DNA of 18,904 nucleotides from assembly GCA_043817715.1 (NCBI GenBank), contig JBDRGO010000033.1, positions 1 through 18,904 of the forward strand, written 5' to 3'. Shown here piece by piece: positions 7,923 to 15,407 of the stretch. The position numbers and the translations under genes were made by a program. The number at the start of each line of letters is the position of its first letter. The first letter of the stretch is position 1. Source of the stretch: JAFGBZ01 sp043817715 (GTDB lineage: Archaea > Iainarchaeota > Iainarchaeia > Iainarchaeales > JAFGBZ01). Under the pieces are notes generated by a model that saw only the letters and a list, made by a program, of their open reading frames with translations, was not told the origin of the DNA and did not search any database.

Positions 7923-8255
7923 ATGCCTGAAAATCAGAATGTTTTTGTTGTTACAACTCCTTTTGTCCCGAATTATGAAATAAAAGAAGTTAAAGGGCTT
8001 GTATGGGCTTCTTCAGTTAAGGCAAAATTTATTTTAGAGGACATTATTGCAACTTTTCGCATTCTTTTAGGCGGAAATATTCCTGAATACTGGCATTTAA
8101 TTGATGAGGCAAGAAGGGAAGTTTTAAGGGAATTAACTGAAAATGCAAAAAAAATGGATGCTGATGCAGTAATAAGCTTCAAATTAATGTCTTCCCAGAT
8201 TGTTCCGGGAACAATTGAAATAATGGGTTATGGCACTGCAGTAAAGCTGAAGTAA
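7923..8255 (+). CDS. YbjQ/UPF0145 family protein
   Basis: Small cytosolic protein of 110 residues belonging to the YbjQ family (UPF0145, Pfam YbjQ_1), sometimes labelled heavy-metal-binding without firm proof of function. The family pattern is clear: N-terminal VVTTPFVPNYEI strand, VWASSVKAK, the loop LLGGNIPEYWHLIDEARRE, the ADAVISFK segment (A80-D81-A82-V83 region) and the closing GTAVKLK. YbjQ proteins form a pentameric beta-barrel-like assembly in solved structures. It is the first gene of a likely plus-strand operon: the next gene starts 13 bases after its stop. It diverges from rfcS with a 77-base shared promoter region. Confidence 0.9.
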   Translation: MPENQNVFVVTTPFVPNYEIKEVKGLVWASSVKAKFILEDIIATFRILLGGNIPEYWHLIDEARREVLRELTENAKKMDADAVISFKLMSSQIVPGTIEIMGYGTAVKLK

Positions 8256-8268
8256 TGGATGTGTTTGA

Positions 8269-8760
8269 ATGGATAAAAAATTTTTTTCATTAATTGTTTT
8301 ATTTTTTGTAAGTTATTTTTTTATATTGATTTTTTCTTCAGTAAGCATTATCTTGCATGATTTTTTTGCAAACATTCCACTAATAAATTCAGTTACAAAT
8401 GCTTTGTTTCCTTTGGCGCAGTTTGATTTCTCAACTTTTCCCTGGAAAGCGGATTATCTGATGATTTTAATTCCTTTGCCTGCGTTTTTTTTCACTTATT
8501 TCCTTATTGACTGGGGAAACGAATTTTTTGACACAAAGTTTTTATTGAATCCGGTGTTTCCTGTGCTGTTTTTTATTGCTTCTCTTTTAATGTTCCAGAT
8601 TGTCCTGATAATTTATTTCGGAAATATTTCTTACCTGAACGGCGGGCAGGAAATACCTTTTGATGTGCTTAATGAATTCAAAAATTCGCCATATGCAATA
8701 TTTGTTTTTGCATGCATTATGGGTTGGGCAAGCAGAAAGATAATGAATTTTATTGATTGA
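8269..8760 (+). CDS. Hypothetical four-helix membrane protein
   Basis: A 163-residue protein of unknown function with four predicted membrane segments: about residues 5-28, 62-83, 95-117 and 140-157. Short polar loops separate them, including IDWGNEFFDTKFLLNP and YLNGGQEIPFDVLNEFKN. It begins with two lysines after Met, so the N-terminus probably stays in the cytoplasm. The start at ATG 8269 is 13 bases after the YbjQ-family stop, and the methylthiotransferase gene follows within 25 bases, so the three are probably co-transcribed. No family is recognised. Confidence 0.75.
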   Translation: MDKKFFSLIVLFFVSYFFILIFSSVSIILHDFFANIPLINSVTNALFPLAQFDFSTFPWKADYLMILIPLPAFFFTYFLIDWGNEFFDTKFLLNPVFPVLFFIASLLMFQIVLIIYFGNISYLNGGQEIPFDVLNEFKNSPYAIFVFACIMGWASRKIMNFID

Positions 8761-8783
8761 TTTTTTTAGCTGTGGTTTAATTG

Positions 8784-10034
8784 ATGCGTTTTTTTATTGA
8801 ATGGCATGGCTGTTCAATGAGCAAGAATGAAACTGAAATGATTAAAGGGGTTCTGGAAAAAAATTCTTTTTCTGAAATTTCAAATCCTGAAAAGGCGGAT
8901 TTAATTATTCTGAATGCCTGCGGAGTGAAGGATGCAACAGAAAACAGGATGATTAAACGAATCCGTGAACTCAATGAATTAAGGAAAAAAAACTCCCGTT
9001 TTATTGTCTTCGGATGCCTTTCATCAATTTCCCCTGAACGGATAAAAAAAATTTCAGATGAAATTGAATTATGCGGAGTAAACTTAAATGATTTATGCCG
9101 GCTTTTGGAAATATCTCTCTGTTCTTTTTCTCCGATTGTTTCTGTCAAAAGATTCAATGAATTTATTTCCATTATTTCAATTGCCGAGGGCTGTCTGGGA
9201 AAATGCAGTTACTGCGCCACAGTTAATGCAAGAGGCAAACTGAAAAGCCACCCTATCAATGAAATAAAAAAATCATTTGAAAATGCATTAAAGGACACAA
9301 AAGAAATATGGCTTACTGCGCAGGATACAGGGGCATATGGATTTGATTCAGGAAAAAACCTTGCTGATTTGCTGAAAGAGCTGTTAAAGGCAGAAGGAAA
9401 CTATCGGATAAGAATTGGAATGATGAATCCTTTGCATTTAAAGAAATTCATTAAGGATTATGTAAAGCTTTTCATGGATGAAAGATTATTCAGGTTTGTG
9501 CATCTGCCTGTCCAGTCAGGTTCTGATAAAATACTGAAAGCAATGAAAAGAGGCTATTCAAGAAAACAATTCATTGATTTATGCCGTATCCTGCGAAAAG
9601 AAATTCCTGGTGTAACTATTTTCACGGACATAATTGCCGGCTTTCCGGGGGAAACAGAAAAAGACTTTCAGGATTCGGTTGATTTGCTTGAATTGGTTAA
9701 GCCTGATGTAATTAATATTTCGCGTTTCGGCGCCAGGCCAAATACCGAAGCCGCTTTAATGCCGAATCAATTGCCTGGCTCAGTTAAAAAAAAGCGCAGC
9801 AGGATTTTAACTGATTTATGCATAAAATTTTCCTTTAATGCAAACAAAAAGCTTGTCGGTTCAAAGCAATTGGTTTTGGTTTCAGAAAAAGGCAGAAAAC
9901 ACGGTTTTATGGGCAGGACAAGCAATTACCGGTCTTTTGCAGTTAAAAATGATTTAAGGGGAAAATTCATTGAATCTAGGGTAAAAAAGGCTTTTTCCTC
10001 TTATTTGACAGGAGAAATTGAAAAGGTTTTTTAG
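8784..10034 (+). CDS. tRNA t6A37 methylthiotransferase, archaeal/eukaryal MtaB (CDKAL1) type
   Basis: Radical SAM enzyme that adds a methylthio group to N6-threonylcarbamoyladenosine at position 37 of ANN-decoding tRNAs. The N-terminal UPF0004 domain has three cysteines for one iron-sulfur cluster: C10 (HGCSMSKNE), C46 (NACGVKD) and C78 (FGCLS). The radical SAM cluster motif is C137xxxC141xxC144 (CLGKCSYC) followed by ARGKLKSHP. Further landmarks are TAQDTGAYG, RIGMMNP, HLPVQSGSDKIL and FTDIIAGFPGET. The C-terminal ~60 residues form a TRAM RNA-binding domain (LVGSKQLVLVSEKG onward). I chose ATG at 8784 over the preceding in-frame TTG at 8781. Length 416 is normal. Methionine-rich MiaB-specific features were not used; the archaeal e-MtaB subgroup is inferred from overall resemblance. 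Confidence 0.93.
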   Translation: MRFFIEWHGCSMSKNETEMIKGVLEKNSFSEISNPEKADLIILNACGVKDATENRMIKRIRELNELRKKNSRFIVFGCLSSISPERIKKISDEIELCGVNLNDLCRLLEISLCSFSPIVSVKRFNEFISIISIAEGCLGKCSYCATVNARGKLKSHPINEIKKSFENALKDTKEIWLTAQDTGAYGFDSGKNLADLLKELLKAEGNYRIRIGMMNPLHLKKFIKDYVKLFMDERLFRFVHLPVQSGSDKILKAMKRGYSRKQFIDLCRILRKEIPGVTIFTDIIAGFPGETEKDFQDSVDLLELVKPDVINISRFGARPNTEAALMPNQLPGSVKKKRSRILTDLCIKFSFNANKKLVGSKQLVLVSEKGRKHGFMGRTSNYRSFAVKNDLRGKFIESRVKKAFSSYLTGEIEKVF

Positions 10035-10143
10035 CTGTTTGCTTCAATTCTTTTTAGGGAAAATAAATTTATTTAAATTGCTTTGCGGCTTAAATTTTAA
10101 ATAGAAAAAGTAATAATGAATATTAGTAAGGGATTTTAATCAA

Positions 10144-10150
10144 GGGGGGG
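10144..10150 (+). promoter_or_regulatory. G7 ribosome-binding tract before the membrane-protein gene
   Basis: Seven consecutive G residues lie 7 bases before the ATG at 10158. A G-run can pair with the C-rich anti-Shine-Dalgarno end and is eye-catching in DNA this AT-rich. A TATA-like TTAAATTTTAAAT at about 10091-10103 fits as the upstream promoter. Shorter G4-G5 runs precede the starts at 12705 and 16216, so this may be a local style of ribosome site. Confidence 0.5.
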
Positions 10151-10157
10151 ATTTTGA

Positions 10158-10982
10158 ATGTATTTTAAGGGTGCTTTAGAGGAATATAAAATAAATTTTC
10201 CCACGGCATTGGCTTTTGCCTTGCTGCTTGTTTTTGTGCTGCCTTTAAGCCAGTTTGAATCGGTTTTCATTTCTTCCGGATTAATAGGCTTTGAATATGG
10301 GTTAAGCCAGATTAATATTATTTCTGCTTTTATTGTGCTTCTTTTATTGGTTGTTTTCCTGTTTTTTTCCTCTGTTTTTGTTTCATTAATGGTTTTTGGG
10401 GTAAGAAAGGATTTAAGCAAACTCAAAGTTGATTATTATTTGAATCAGCAGTTAATAAAATTTTCATCAAAACTTTTCTTTTTTAATCTCATGTATTCTT
10501 TTTGCTTTCTTTTTTTGGGGATTATTTTTGCCTTGTTTAATGTTCCTTTAATTGTTTTTTTTCTGCTTTTGTTTCTGAGCTCAATTGCTTTGTTTTATTT
10601 TCCGCAGGCATTGGTTGTGGATGAAATCTCAATCAGAAGCAGCATTGCTTCGGCATTTGAATTTTTAATGAACAATAAAAAGGATTCATTGAAAATAATT
10701 TTTGTAGGCAGCCTTGTTTTTACTGTTCTTCCTGCACTGGAATTCCTTATTGATTTATTTTTTCCTGCAGTGGGAACCTATTTTATCCTGCTGATTTCAT
10801 TTGTCTTGATTGTGCCGTTTATTGAATCATGGAAAACGGTTTTATTCCTGCAGAAATTTGGTTTAATAAAGCCTTCATTCAAGGACTTTCATGCAAAGGC
10901 TTATCCGAAGGATGAATACCGGCAGTTTGAATATCTCAAAAGGCTTCATTCTGAAAATATTCCTAAAAATCCGCCGGAATGA
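10158..10982 (+). CDS. Hypothetical six-helix membrane protein
   Basis: A 274-residue polytopic protein of unknown function. Predicted membrane segments are about residues 16-35, 55-80, 103-128, 129-150, 178-203 and 205-226, with a charged cytoplasmic-type C-terminal tail rich in Lys, Glu and Tyr (FHAKAYPKDEYRQFEYLKRL). Between helices 4 and 5 is an amphipathic stretch, ALVVDEISIRSSIASAFEF. The general pattern resembles uncharacterised archaeal integral membrane families of the DUF4013 kind, but I cannot assign a family. It has its own promoter region and a strong G7 ribosome site. Its 3' end overlaps the convergent NrdD-like gene by 20 bases. Confidence 0.8.
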   Translation: MYFKGALEEYKINFPTALAFALLLVFVLPLSQFESVFISSGLIGFEYGLSQINIISAFIVLLLLVVFLFFSSVFVSLMVFGVRKDLSKLKVDYYLNQQLIKFSSKLFFFNLMYSFCFLFLGIIFALFNVPLIVFFLLLFLSSIALFYFPQALVVDEISIRSSIASAFEFLMNNKKDSLKIIFVGSLVFTVLPALEFLIDLFFPAVGTYFILLISFVLIVPFIESWKTVLFLQKFGLIKPSFKDFHAKAYPKDEYRQFEYLKRLHSENIPKNPPE

Positions 10983-12519
10983 TTTTTTTCTTTGAAAACA
11001 TTTCCTGAAACTGCGGAAAGTTTTCTGCAGATGCTTTTTTCTGCCCTTCTTTTAGCTGGATTCTGAATTCGCGCACCACTGCCTCCAGAAATTTATTTTC
11101 CGCCTTTTTTGTAAAGCAATCCAGTGCAATTGATTTTTGTGAAACTGACTTCAATTCTTTTGAAACCAGTTTACTCAGTTCATTTATTCCGAGAATTTCG
11201 CCTGCCTGCTCTAAGCCCCATAAGCCAAGAATATTATTGAATTTATCCAGATTAAATTCATTCATTTCTTTTCTTTTTTCAAGAAGTTTTTTTTTCATTT
11301 CATTTGCTTCATTGAATGCATGAATTGATTCATTCAGAAGTTCAATGAAAAAAGTTTCTTTTTTTTCCGCTTCCAGAGCCAGAAAAGGAAGATTCAGTTC
11401 AGTGAAATTGATTACTCCTTTTCCTTCATCAGAGTAAATGAATTCAGTTACTGGAAAAAGCTCCTTTTCCGCGCAGTTCAGGTATAAATTGCCTTTATTT
11501 GACTTTAAAAGTTTTGCCTTAAATTCCGAATCGCTTCTTAGAATGCATTTAACTTTGGTTTTTTTTGCAGCATTATTCAATGCAATCCCGAATTCAATTG
11601 CTTTTTCCTTTGATTTTTTGCTGAATTCCCCTTCTTTTGGCTGGAGTAAATCAATTCCCATAACTGGATTAAATTCCTCTTCTGGATTCATTGCTTCAAT
11701 TAATTTAACCGCGCTTTTTGCAAATATATCAATTTCTTTTTTTGAATTTTTTCTGTTGCTTCGGGCAAAAACAAAATTCAGTGAATTTATTGCAGGAAAA
11801 ACGCTTGAATTCAATGCATTTTTTTTCAGTTCACTCATTGTATCTGAAAGCAATTCAAATAAATTATCTGCCTTTGTTTTCGGCGTGAAATTAATTCCAA
11901 AAACCTTTGAGGAAAAATCATGCGGAAAATGCATGAATATTTTTCCCTGAAACTGCTGTTTTCTGGTTTTTTCCGGAATTTCCGAAAGCCAGTTAAGCTC
12001 CCTGAAAACAAATTTTGTTGAAGTTTTTCCTTCCTGAATCCTTTTTTTTGCCTCAAACACAGGAAGGCCAAGCCTGGCATACTGGGAATGAATGCTTTCA
12101 TGGCCGTATTCAAGCAGTTTAACATTGACCATTTCCCGGATAATTGCAGTGTTAAGGTAATTTATTTTTAAATCCTTTAATTTGTCTTCCACATCAGAAC
12201 CTATTCGTTCCGCAATAGTCCGCGGAATATTTGTTTCCTTTAAAAGTGACTTAATTATGTTTCCCCTGTCAAATGCCTCAAGCCATTCATGTGATGTAAA
12301 AACCTGCAGTTTAGTGAATGAATCCATTACTTTTGCTGCTTCAGGATTTAATTCTTTTAATTCTTCCATTGCCTTTTTTCTCAGTTTTCTTTCGCTTTGC
12401 TCTGTTTCCTGAAGCGCCTTGATTATTTTTGCTGTTTCCCATTTTGTTGCACCTGCTTCAGAGCATTCCAGTGCAATTCTCTGGATTTTTTCATTCACTG
12501 GTTTTTCATTCGAACTCAT
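10963..12519 (-). CDS. Degenerate class III ribonucleotide reductase (NrdD) homologue with ATP-cone, no glycyl-radical domain
   Basis: A 518-residue protein that resembles anaerobic ribonucleotide reductase yet lacks its radical machinery. Residues ~80-160 match the archaeal NrdD ATP-cone: EAFDRGNIIKSLLKET, then IREMVNVKLLEYG and YARLGLPVFEAKKRIQEG. The following parts line up with barrel landmarks: QQFQGKIFMHFPHDF (usual form HLxGDIHIHDLD), the SLNFVFARSNRKNSKKEI region, INFTELNLPFLALEAEKKETFF (usual TxNLPRLAxEA...EEKFF) and LGLWGLEQAGEILG (usual GLxGLNE). Missing are the C-terminal RxxGY-type glycyl-radical loop, the CxxC zinc pairs and most active-site cysteines; only C19, C325, C349 and C468 are present. 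The end KKIIPADF is natural, with no frame to extend into. Inferred role: a nucleotide-sensing or structural pseudoenzyme rather than a reductase. It is divergent from an Lrp regulator, with a palindrome between them. Confidence 0.65.
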   Translation of the reverse strand: MSSNEKPVNEKIQRIALECSEAGATKWETAKIIKALQETEQSERKLRKKAMEELKELNPEAAKVMDSFTKLQVFTSHEWLEAFDRGNIIKSLLKETNIPRTIAERIGSDVEDKLKDLKINYLNTAIIREMVNVKLLEYGHESIHSQYARLGLPVFEAKKRIQEGKTSTKFVFRELNWLSEIPEKTRKQQFQGKIFMHFPHDFSSKVFGINFTPKTKADNLFELLSDTMSELKKNALNSSVFPAINSLNFVFARSNRKNSKKEIDIFAKSAVKLIEAMNPEEEFNPVMGIDLLQPKEGEFSKKSKEKAIEFGIALNNAAKKTKVKCILRSDSEFKAKLLKSNKGNLYLNCAEKELFPVTEFIYSDEGKGVINFTELNLPFLALEAEKKETFFIELLNESIHAFNEANEMKKKLLEKRKEMNEFNLDKFNNILGLWGLEQAGEILGINELSKLVSKELKSVSQKSIALDCFTKKAENKFLEAVVREFRIQLKEGQKKASAENFPQFQEMFSKKKIIPADF

Positions 12520-12554
12520 TGAATAGATTCAGCTGTAAAATCCTTAATAATTTA

Positions 12555-12577
12555 TTTGAATTGCATAGCAATTCAAA
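12555..12577. promoter_or_regulatory. Perfect 10-3-10 palindrome in the divergent NrdD-like / Lrp intergenic region
   Basis: TTTGAATTGC and GCAATTCAAA form perfect 10-base arms around ATA. The element lies 36-58 bases upstream of the ATG of the NrdD-like gene, overlapping or abutting its likely TATA region (minus-strand AAATAAATTATTAAGG), and about 130 bases upstream of the divergent Lrp/AsnC gene. Length and symmetry fit a dimeric regulator operator, for example the adjacent Lrp protein, but a hairpin in a leader transcript is also possible. Confidence 0.5.
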
Positions 12578-12655
12578 GCTTTAAATCACTTTCTTTAAAT
12601 TCATTCAGGAATTAAATTTATTCATGCAAATTGCTTTTTTTTTAGGAAACCGAAC

Positions 12656-12697
12656 TTTTTATATTACTTTATTTAGTTTAATTAAGTAATTTGGGGG
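12656..12697 (+). promoter_or_regulatory. Promoter, putative operator and ribosome site of the Lrp/AsnC gene
   Basis: TTTTTATATTA (12656-12666) is a good archaeal TATA box. ATTACTT (12663-12669) and AAGTAAT (12684-12690) form an inverted repeat with a 14-base spacer covering the expected start of transcription, where archaeal Lrp proteins often bind to repress their own genes. GGGGG (12693-12697) lies 7 bases before the ATG at 12705 and is the likely ribosome site. Confidence 0.5.
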
Positions 12698-12704
12698 TTG
12701 TGTT

Positions 12705-13184
12705 ATGAGTGAAAAGATTTCGCTTGACAAAATTGACCATAAAATTTTAAGCAGGTTATTGGTTGACGGAAGGGCGTCATTTTCAACCATTGCAAAAGAA
12801 GTGAATTTAACTGATGTTGCAATTAAAAAGCGTTTTGAGAGATTAAAAAGAAAAAGCGTTATTTTAAGCATTTCTGCTGATTTAAGCCTGCGTTCATTGG
12901 GATATGAAAACCCGATTTATATTCAGATTCGAAGTGAATTAAATAAAACAAAGGATTTGATAAAACGCCTGGCTGAACTGGATTACATTATTGAATTATC
13001 GCAGGTTTTAGGTGAATACAATCTGTTAGCAAAACTTGTTGTTCCCAGCATTGATTCAGCAGAAAAATTCATCAATCATTTAGGGACAATTGACGGAATA
13101 ATTGACATCAAAACCCAGATGGTTTTAAGCGAACTGAAAAAAACAAATGCATTGCCTGCATTTTCATTCCAGAAAAGGCTTTAA
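12705..13184 (+). CDS. Lrp/AsnC family transcriptional regulator
   Basis: A 159-residue DNA-binding regulator. Residues ~5-60 form the winged helix-turn-helix (LDKIDHKILSRLLVDGRAS opening, then TIAKEVNLTDVAIKKRFERL as recognition part). Residues ~70-145 form the effector-binding RAM/AsnC domain with alternating strands (YIQIRSE, YIIELSQVLGEYNLLAKLVV). Such proteins act as dimers or octamers and often sense amino acids. Promoter structure suggests autoregulation: an inverted repeat covers the expected transcription start. It diverges from the NrdD-like gene across a region holding a perfect palindrome, so that gene is a candidate target. topA follows after 62 bases on the same strand and may be co-transcribed. 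The effector cannot be read from sequence. Confidence 0.92.
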   Translation: MSEKISLDKIDHKILSRLLVDGRASFSTIAKEVNLTDVAIKKRFERLKRKSVILSISADLSLRSLGYENPIYIQIRSELNKTKDLIKRLAELDYIIELSQVLGEYNLLAKLVVPSIDSAEKFINHLGTIDGIIDIKTQMVLSELKKTNALPAFSFQKRL

Positions 13185-13246
13185 GTGCGCCCTTTCATTT
13201 AAATTCCTTTCCTATTAGAAATTTTTGGTTTAATAGAGGTTTCATT

Positions 13247-14218
13247 TTGAAGTTAATTATTTCAGAAAAAGCAATTGCCGGAAAAAGAATTGCCTCAATT
13301 CTGGCAGGAACAGATGTTCCTGTTTCAAATATTTCAAACGCACAGGCATTTGAATTTTCAAGGCAAGGAGAAGAATATGTTATTGTGCCTTTAAGGGGAC
13401 ATATTACTGATATTGATTTTCCGAAAAAATACTCTTACTGGATTGGAACTGATTTAAGAAAATTAACTTTTGCAGAAATTGAATATATTGGAAAAGAAAT
13501 AGTAATTATTGCGGGTTTAAAGACAGCGGCAAAAAGATGCGATGAAGTAATTATTGCAACTGATTCTGACCGAGAAGGGGAATCAATCGGGGTTGAAGCA
13601 TTAAATTATGTTCAGGAAGTAAATCCTGGAATAAAAGTCAAAAGAGCTTATTTTTCTGCAATAACAAAGCAGGACATTGAAGAGTCATTTTCTAAATTAA
13701 CTACTGTAGACCATAACCTTGCTGATTCAGCCGATTCAAGAAGGGAAATTGACTTATTATGGGGCGCAGTTCTTACAAGGTTTATGTCAATTGTTTCAGG
13801 AAAACTCGGAAAAGAATTCCTTTCAATCGGAAGAGTCCAGACACCGGTTCTTGCAATAATTGTTGACCGCGAAAAAGAAAGAAAAAAATTCATTGAAGAG
13901 GATTACTTTGAATTAAGCGCACTGCTTTCAAAAAATGAAAAAAAATTCGAGGCAATGCATAAAAAAGGAAGGTTTTTTGACAAAAAAGAAGCAGAAAAAG
14001 CAAAAGAAAATGTTTCAGATGCAAAAAAAGCATTAGTAAAAAAAAATTTTAAAAAAGAAAAGAATACTTTCAAAACCAACCCCCTTCAATACAACCGCTT
14101 TTTTAAGGGCGGCAACAGTTTTAGGAATGACTGCAGGGGATGCAATGAGCCAGGCAGAATCCCTTTACCAGAAAGGATTTACCAGTTACCCGAGAACAGA
14201 CAATACTGTTTACCCTAA
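13247..14218 (+). CDS. topA: DNA topoisomerase I (archaeal topA), N-terminal part, frameshifted
   Basis: Type IA topoisomerase that relaxes negative supercoils through a 5'-phosphotyrosine intermediate. This frame carries the TOPRIM domain, starting KLIISEKAIAGKRIA and with IATDSDREGESIG at about residues 103-115 holding the metal-binding DxD, then the SRREIDLLWGAVLTRFMS and GRVQTPVLAIIVDREKE segments. The start is TTG at 13247, supported by AGAGGT six bases upstream and by the usual position of the TOPRIM strand. Genuine sequence ends near residue 276 (about 14074); beyond that the frame reads unrelated residues to the stop at 14218. The correct continuation is in the +1 frame (see 14127-15407). 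The two parts together would give about 719 residues, a normal length for the family. Confidence 0.93.
   Translation: MKLIISEKAIAGKRIASILAGTDVPVSNISNAQAFEFSRQGEEYVIVPLRGHITDIDFPKKYSYWIGTDLRKLTFAEIEYIGKEIVIIAGLKTAAKRCDEVIIATDSDREGESIGVEALNYVQEVNPGIKVKRAYFSAITKQDIEESFSKLTTVDHNLADSADSRREIDLLWGAVLTRFMSIVSGKLGKEFLSIGRVQTPVLAIIVDREKERKKFIEEDYFELSALLSKNEKKFEAMHKKGRFFDKKEAEKAKENVSDAKKALVKKNFKKEKNTFKTNPLQYNRFFKGGNSFRNDCRGCNEPGRIPLPERIYQLPENRQYCLP
14072..14084 (+). other. Frameshift site in topA (A4 at 14072-14075, C5 at 14080-14084)
   Basis: Upstream frame reads NTFK, and the continuation with one base removed from the A4 run reads KPTPFNTTAFLRAA, the conserved type IA segment; removing one C from the C5 run gives KTNPFNTTAF instead. 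Either way one extra base explains the break. All conserved residues on both sides are intact, so this looks like a sequence insertion error or a very recent mutation rather than decay. Confidence 0.85.
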
Positions 14219-15407
14219 ATCGCTTGATTTAAGAAAAACAATGGATGAAATAGCAAAAGTTCCGGAATTCCTGAATGATGCAAAAAAAATTCTTTCGCAA
14301 AAAGAATTAACTCCTTCCCGAGGGGAAAAAGAAACAAAAGACCATCCCCCGATTTATCCTGTTGCCGCAGTTTCAAGAAACAAATTAACTGAAAAGGAAT
14401 GGAAAGTATATGAATTAATCTGCAGAAGATTTATGGCAACGCTTGCATCTGATGCAGAAACAGAAAATTTGACTGTGGATTTATTAATCAACAAGGAGCA
14501 ATTTGTTGCGCATGGCCAGACAATTTTAGTGCAGGGCTGGAAAGAATTCTATCCTTACTCTGTTTTAAAGGAAGTAATCCTTCCGCCATTAAATGAAGGC
14601 GATGAAGTAAAGGTTGAAAAAATAAATTTCCAGAAAAAGAAAACTCTTCCTCCTGCAAGATATTCCCAGGCGGCACTGATTAAATTAATGGAAGAAAAAG
14701 GCCTTGGAACAAAATCAACTAGGCATGTAATAATCCAGAAATTATATGCAAGAAATTACATTTCAGGATTAAAGGCATTGATTCCGAATGAAATCGCTTT
14801 CTCGGTTATTGATTCAATGGAAAAATATGAAGTTGATGCAGTCAAGCCGGAAATGAGCGCCGAGCTTGAAAAAGAAATGGACCTGATTGCGGCAGGAACA
14901 AAATCCAAACAGGAAGTTGTAGATGATTCAAGAAAATACCTGGAAAAAATCCTTAATGAATTGCTTGAACATAAAAACGAAATCGGCTCAATGCTGAGGG
15001 AAGCAAGCTATTCAGATTCAATATTGGGAAAATGCGACAAATGCGAAGGCAGTTTAAGAAAAATCAAAAGCAGAAACAACAAATGGTTTTTAGGCTGCAC
15101 CAATTACCCAAAATGCACCAACACATATCCTTTGCCCCAAAAAGGAAAAATAATTCCCCTGCAAAAAGACTGTGAATTCTGCAAAAAACCAACAATTCAG
15201 GTAATTGGAAAAAGATACAAATTCCAAATGTGCATTGAACCAAACTGCGAATCAAAAAAAGACTGGAAAAAGAAAAGCGATTTTAAACAAAAGCAGGAAA
15301 AAGATTTGAAGGAAGAAAATGGAAAAGATTCAAAAGAGGGAAAAGAAAAAAGCACAAAAGAAAAAGCAGTTGCAAAAAAAGAACAGGTAAAAACACAGGC
15401 TGTTTGA
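14127..15407 (+). CDS. topA: DNA topoisomerase I (archaeal topA), C-terminal part
   Basis: Continuation of topA in the +1 frame; the frame is already homologous from about 14076 (PTPFNTTAFLRAA), so the ATG at 14127 is only the first internal Met. It holds the active-site tyrosine in SYPRTDNTVYP (Tyr codon at 14187), the KDHPPIYPVAAV segment, and KLMEEKGLGTKSTRHVIIQKL. The C-terminal part has two zinc-ribbon-like units: CDKC...CTNYPKC and CEFC...CIEPNC. A lysine/glutamate-rich tail of about 45 residues closes the protein. DNA cleavage and strand passage need the TOPRIM half encoded upstream, so this fragment alone would not work. A ribosome site for independent start at 14127 is not evident. 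Confidence 0.93.
   Translation: MTAGDAMSQAESLYQKGFTSYPRTDNTVYPKSLDLRKTMDEIAKVPEFLNDAKKILSQKELTPSRGEKETKDHPPIYPVAAVSRNKLTEKEWKVYELICRRFMATLASDAETENLTVDLLINKEQFVAHGQTILVQGWKEFYPYSVLKEVILPPLNEGDEVKVEKINFQKKKTLPPARYSQAALIKLMEEKGLGTKSTRHVIIQKLYARNYISGLKALIPNEIAFSVIDSMEKYEVDAVKPEMSAELEKEMDLIAAGTKSKQEVVDDSRKYLEKILNELLEHKNEIGSMLREASYSDSILGKCDKCEGSLRKIKSRNNKWFLGCTNYPKCTNTYPLPQKGKIIPLQKDCEFCKKPTIQVIGKRYKFQMCIEPNCESKKDWKKKSDFKQKQEKDLKEENGKDSKEGKEKSTKEKAVAKKEQVKTQAV

Noticed and set aside
7846..7923. Longer N-terminus for rfcS from TTG at 7923
   Set aside because: The extra 26 residues do not resemble the family, the usual N-terminus begins at the ATG at 7845, and the region holds promoters for both divergent genes.
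8781..8783. TTG start one codon before the methylthiotransferase ATG
   Set aside because: ATG at 8784 gives the normal family N-terminus; a TTG start adds nothing.
11438..12125. ORFs on both strands within the NrdD-like gene
   Set aside because: Antisense or out-of-frame shadows without recognisable domains; the 518-residue frame carries coherent family landmarks.
13185..13246. Possible tRNA or small RNA in the short gap before topA
   Set aside because: Too short and without cloverleaf pairing; it is just a spacer with a ribosome site. No tRNA-like region was seen in the other gaps either.
13247..15407. topA as a true pseudogene
   Set aside because: One-base break at homopolymers with every conserved motif intact on both sides; decay would show more lesions.
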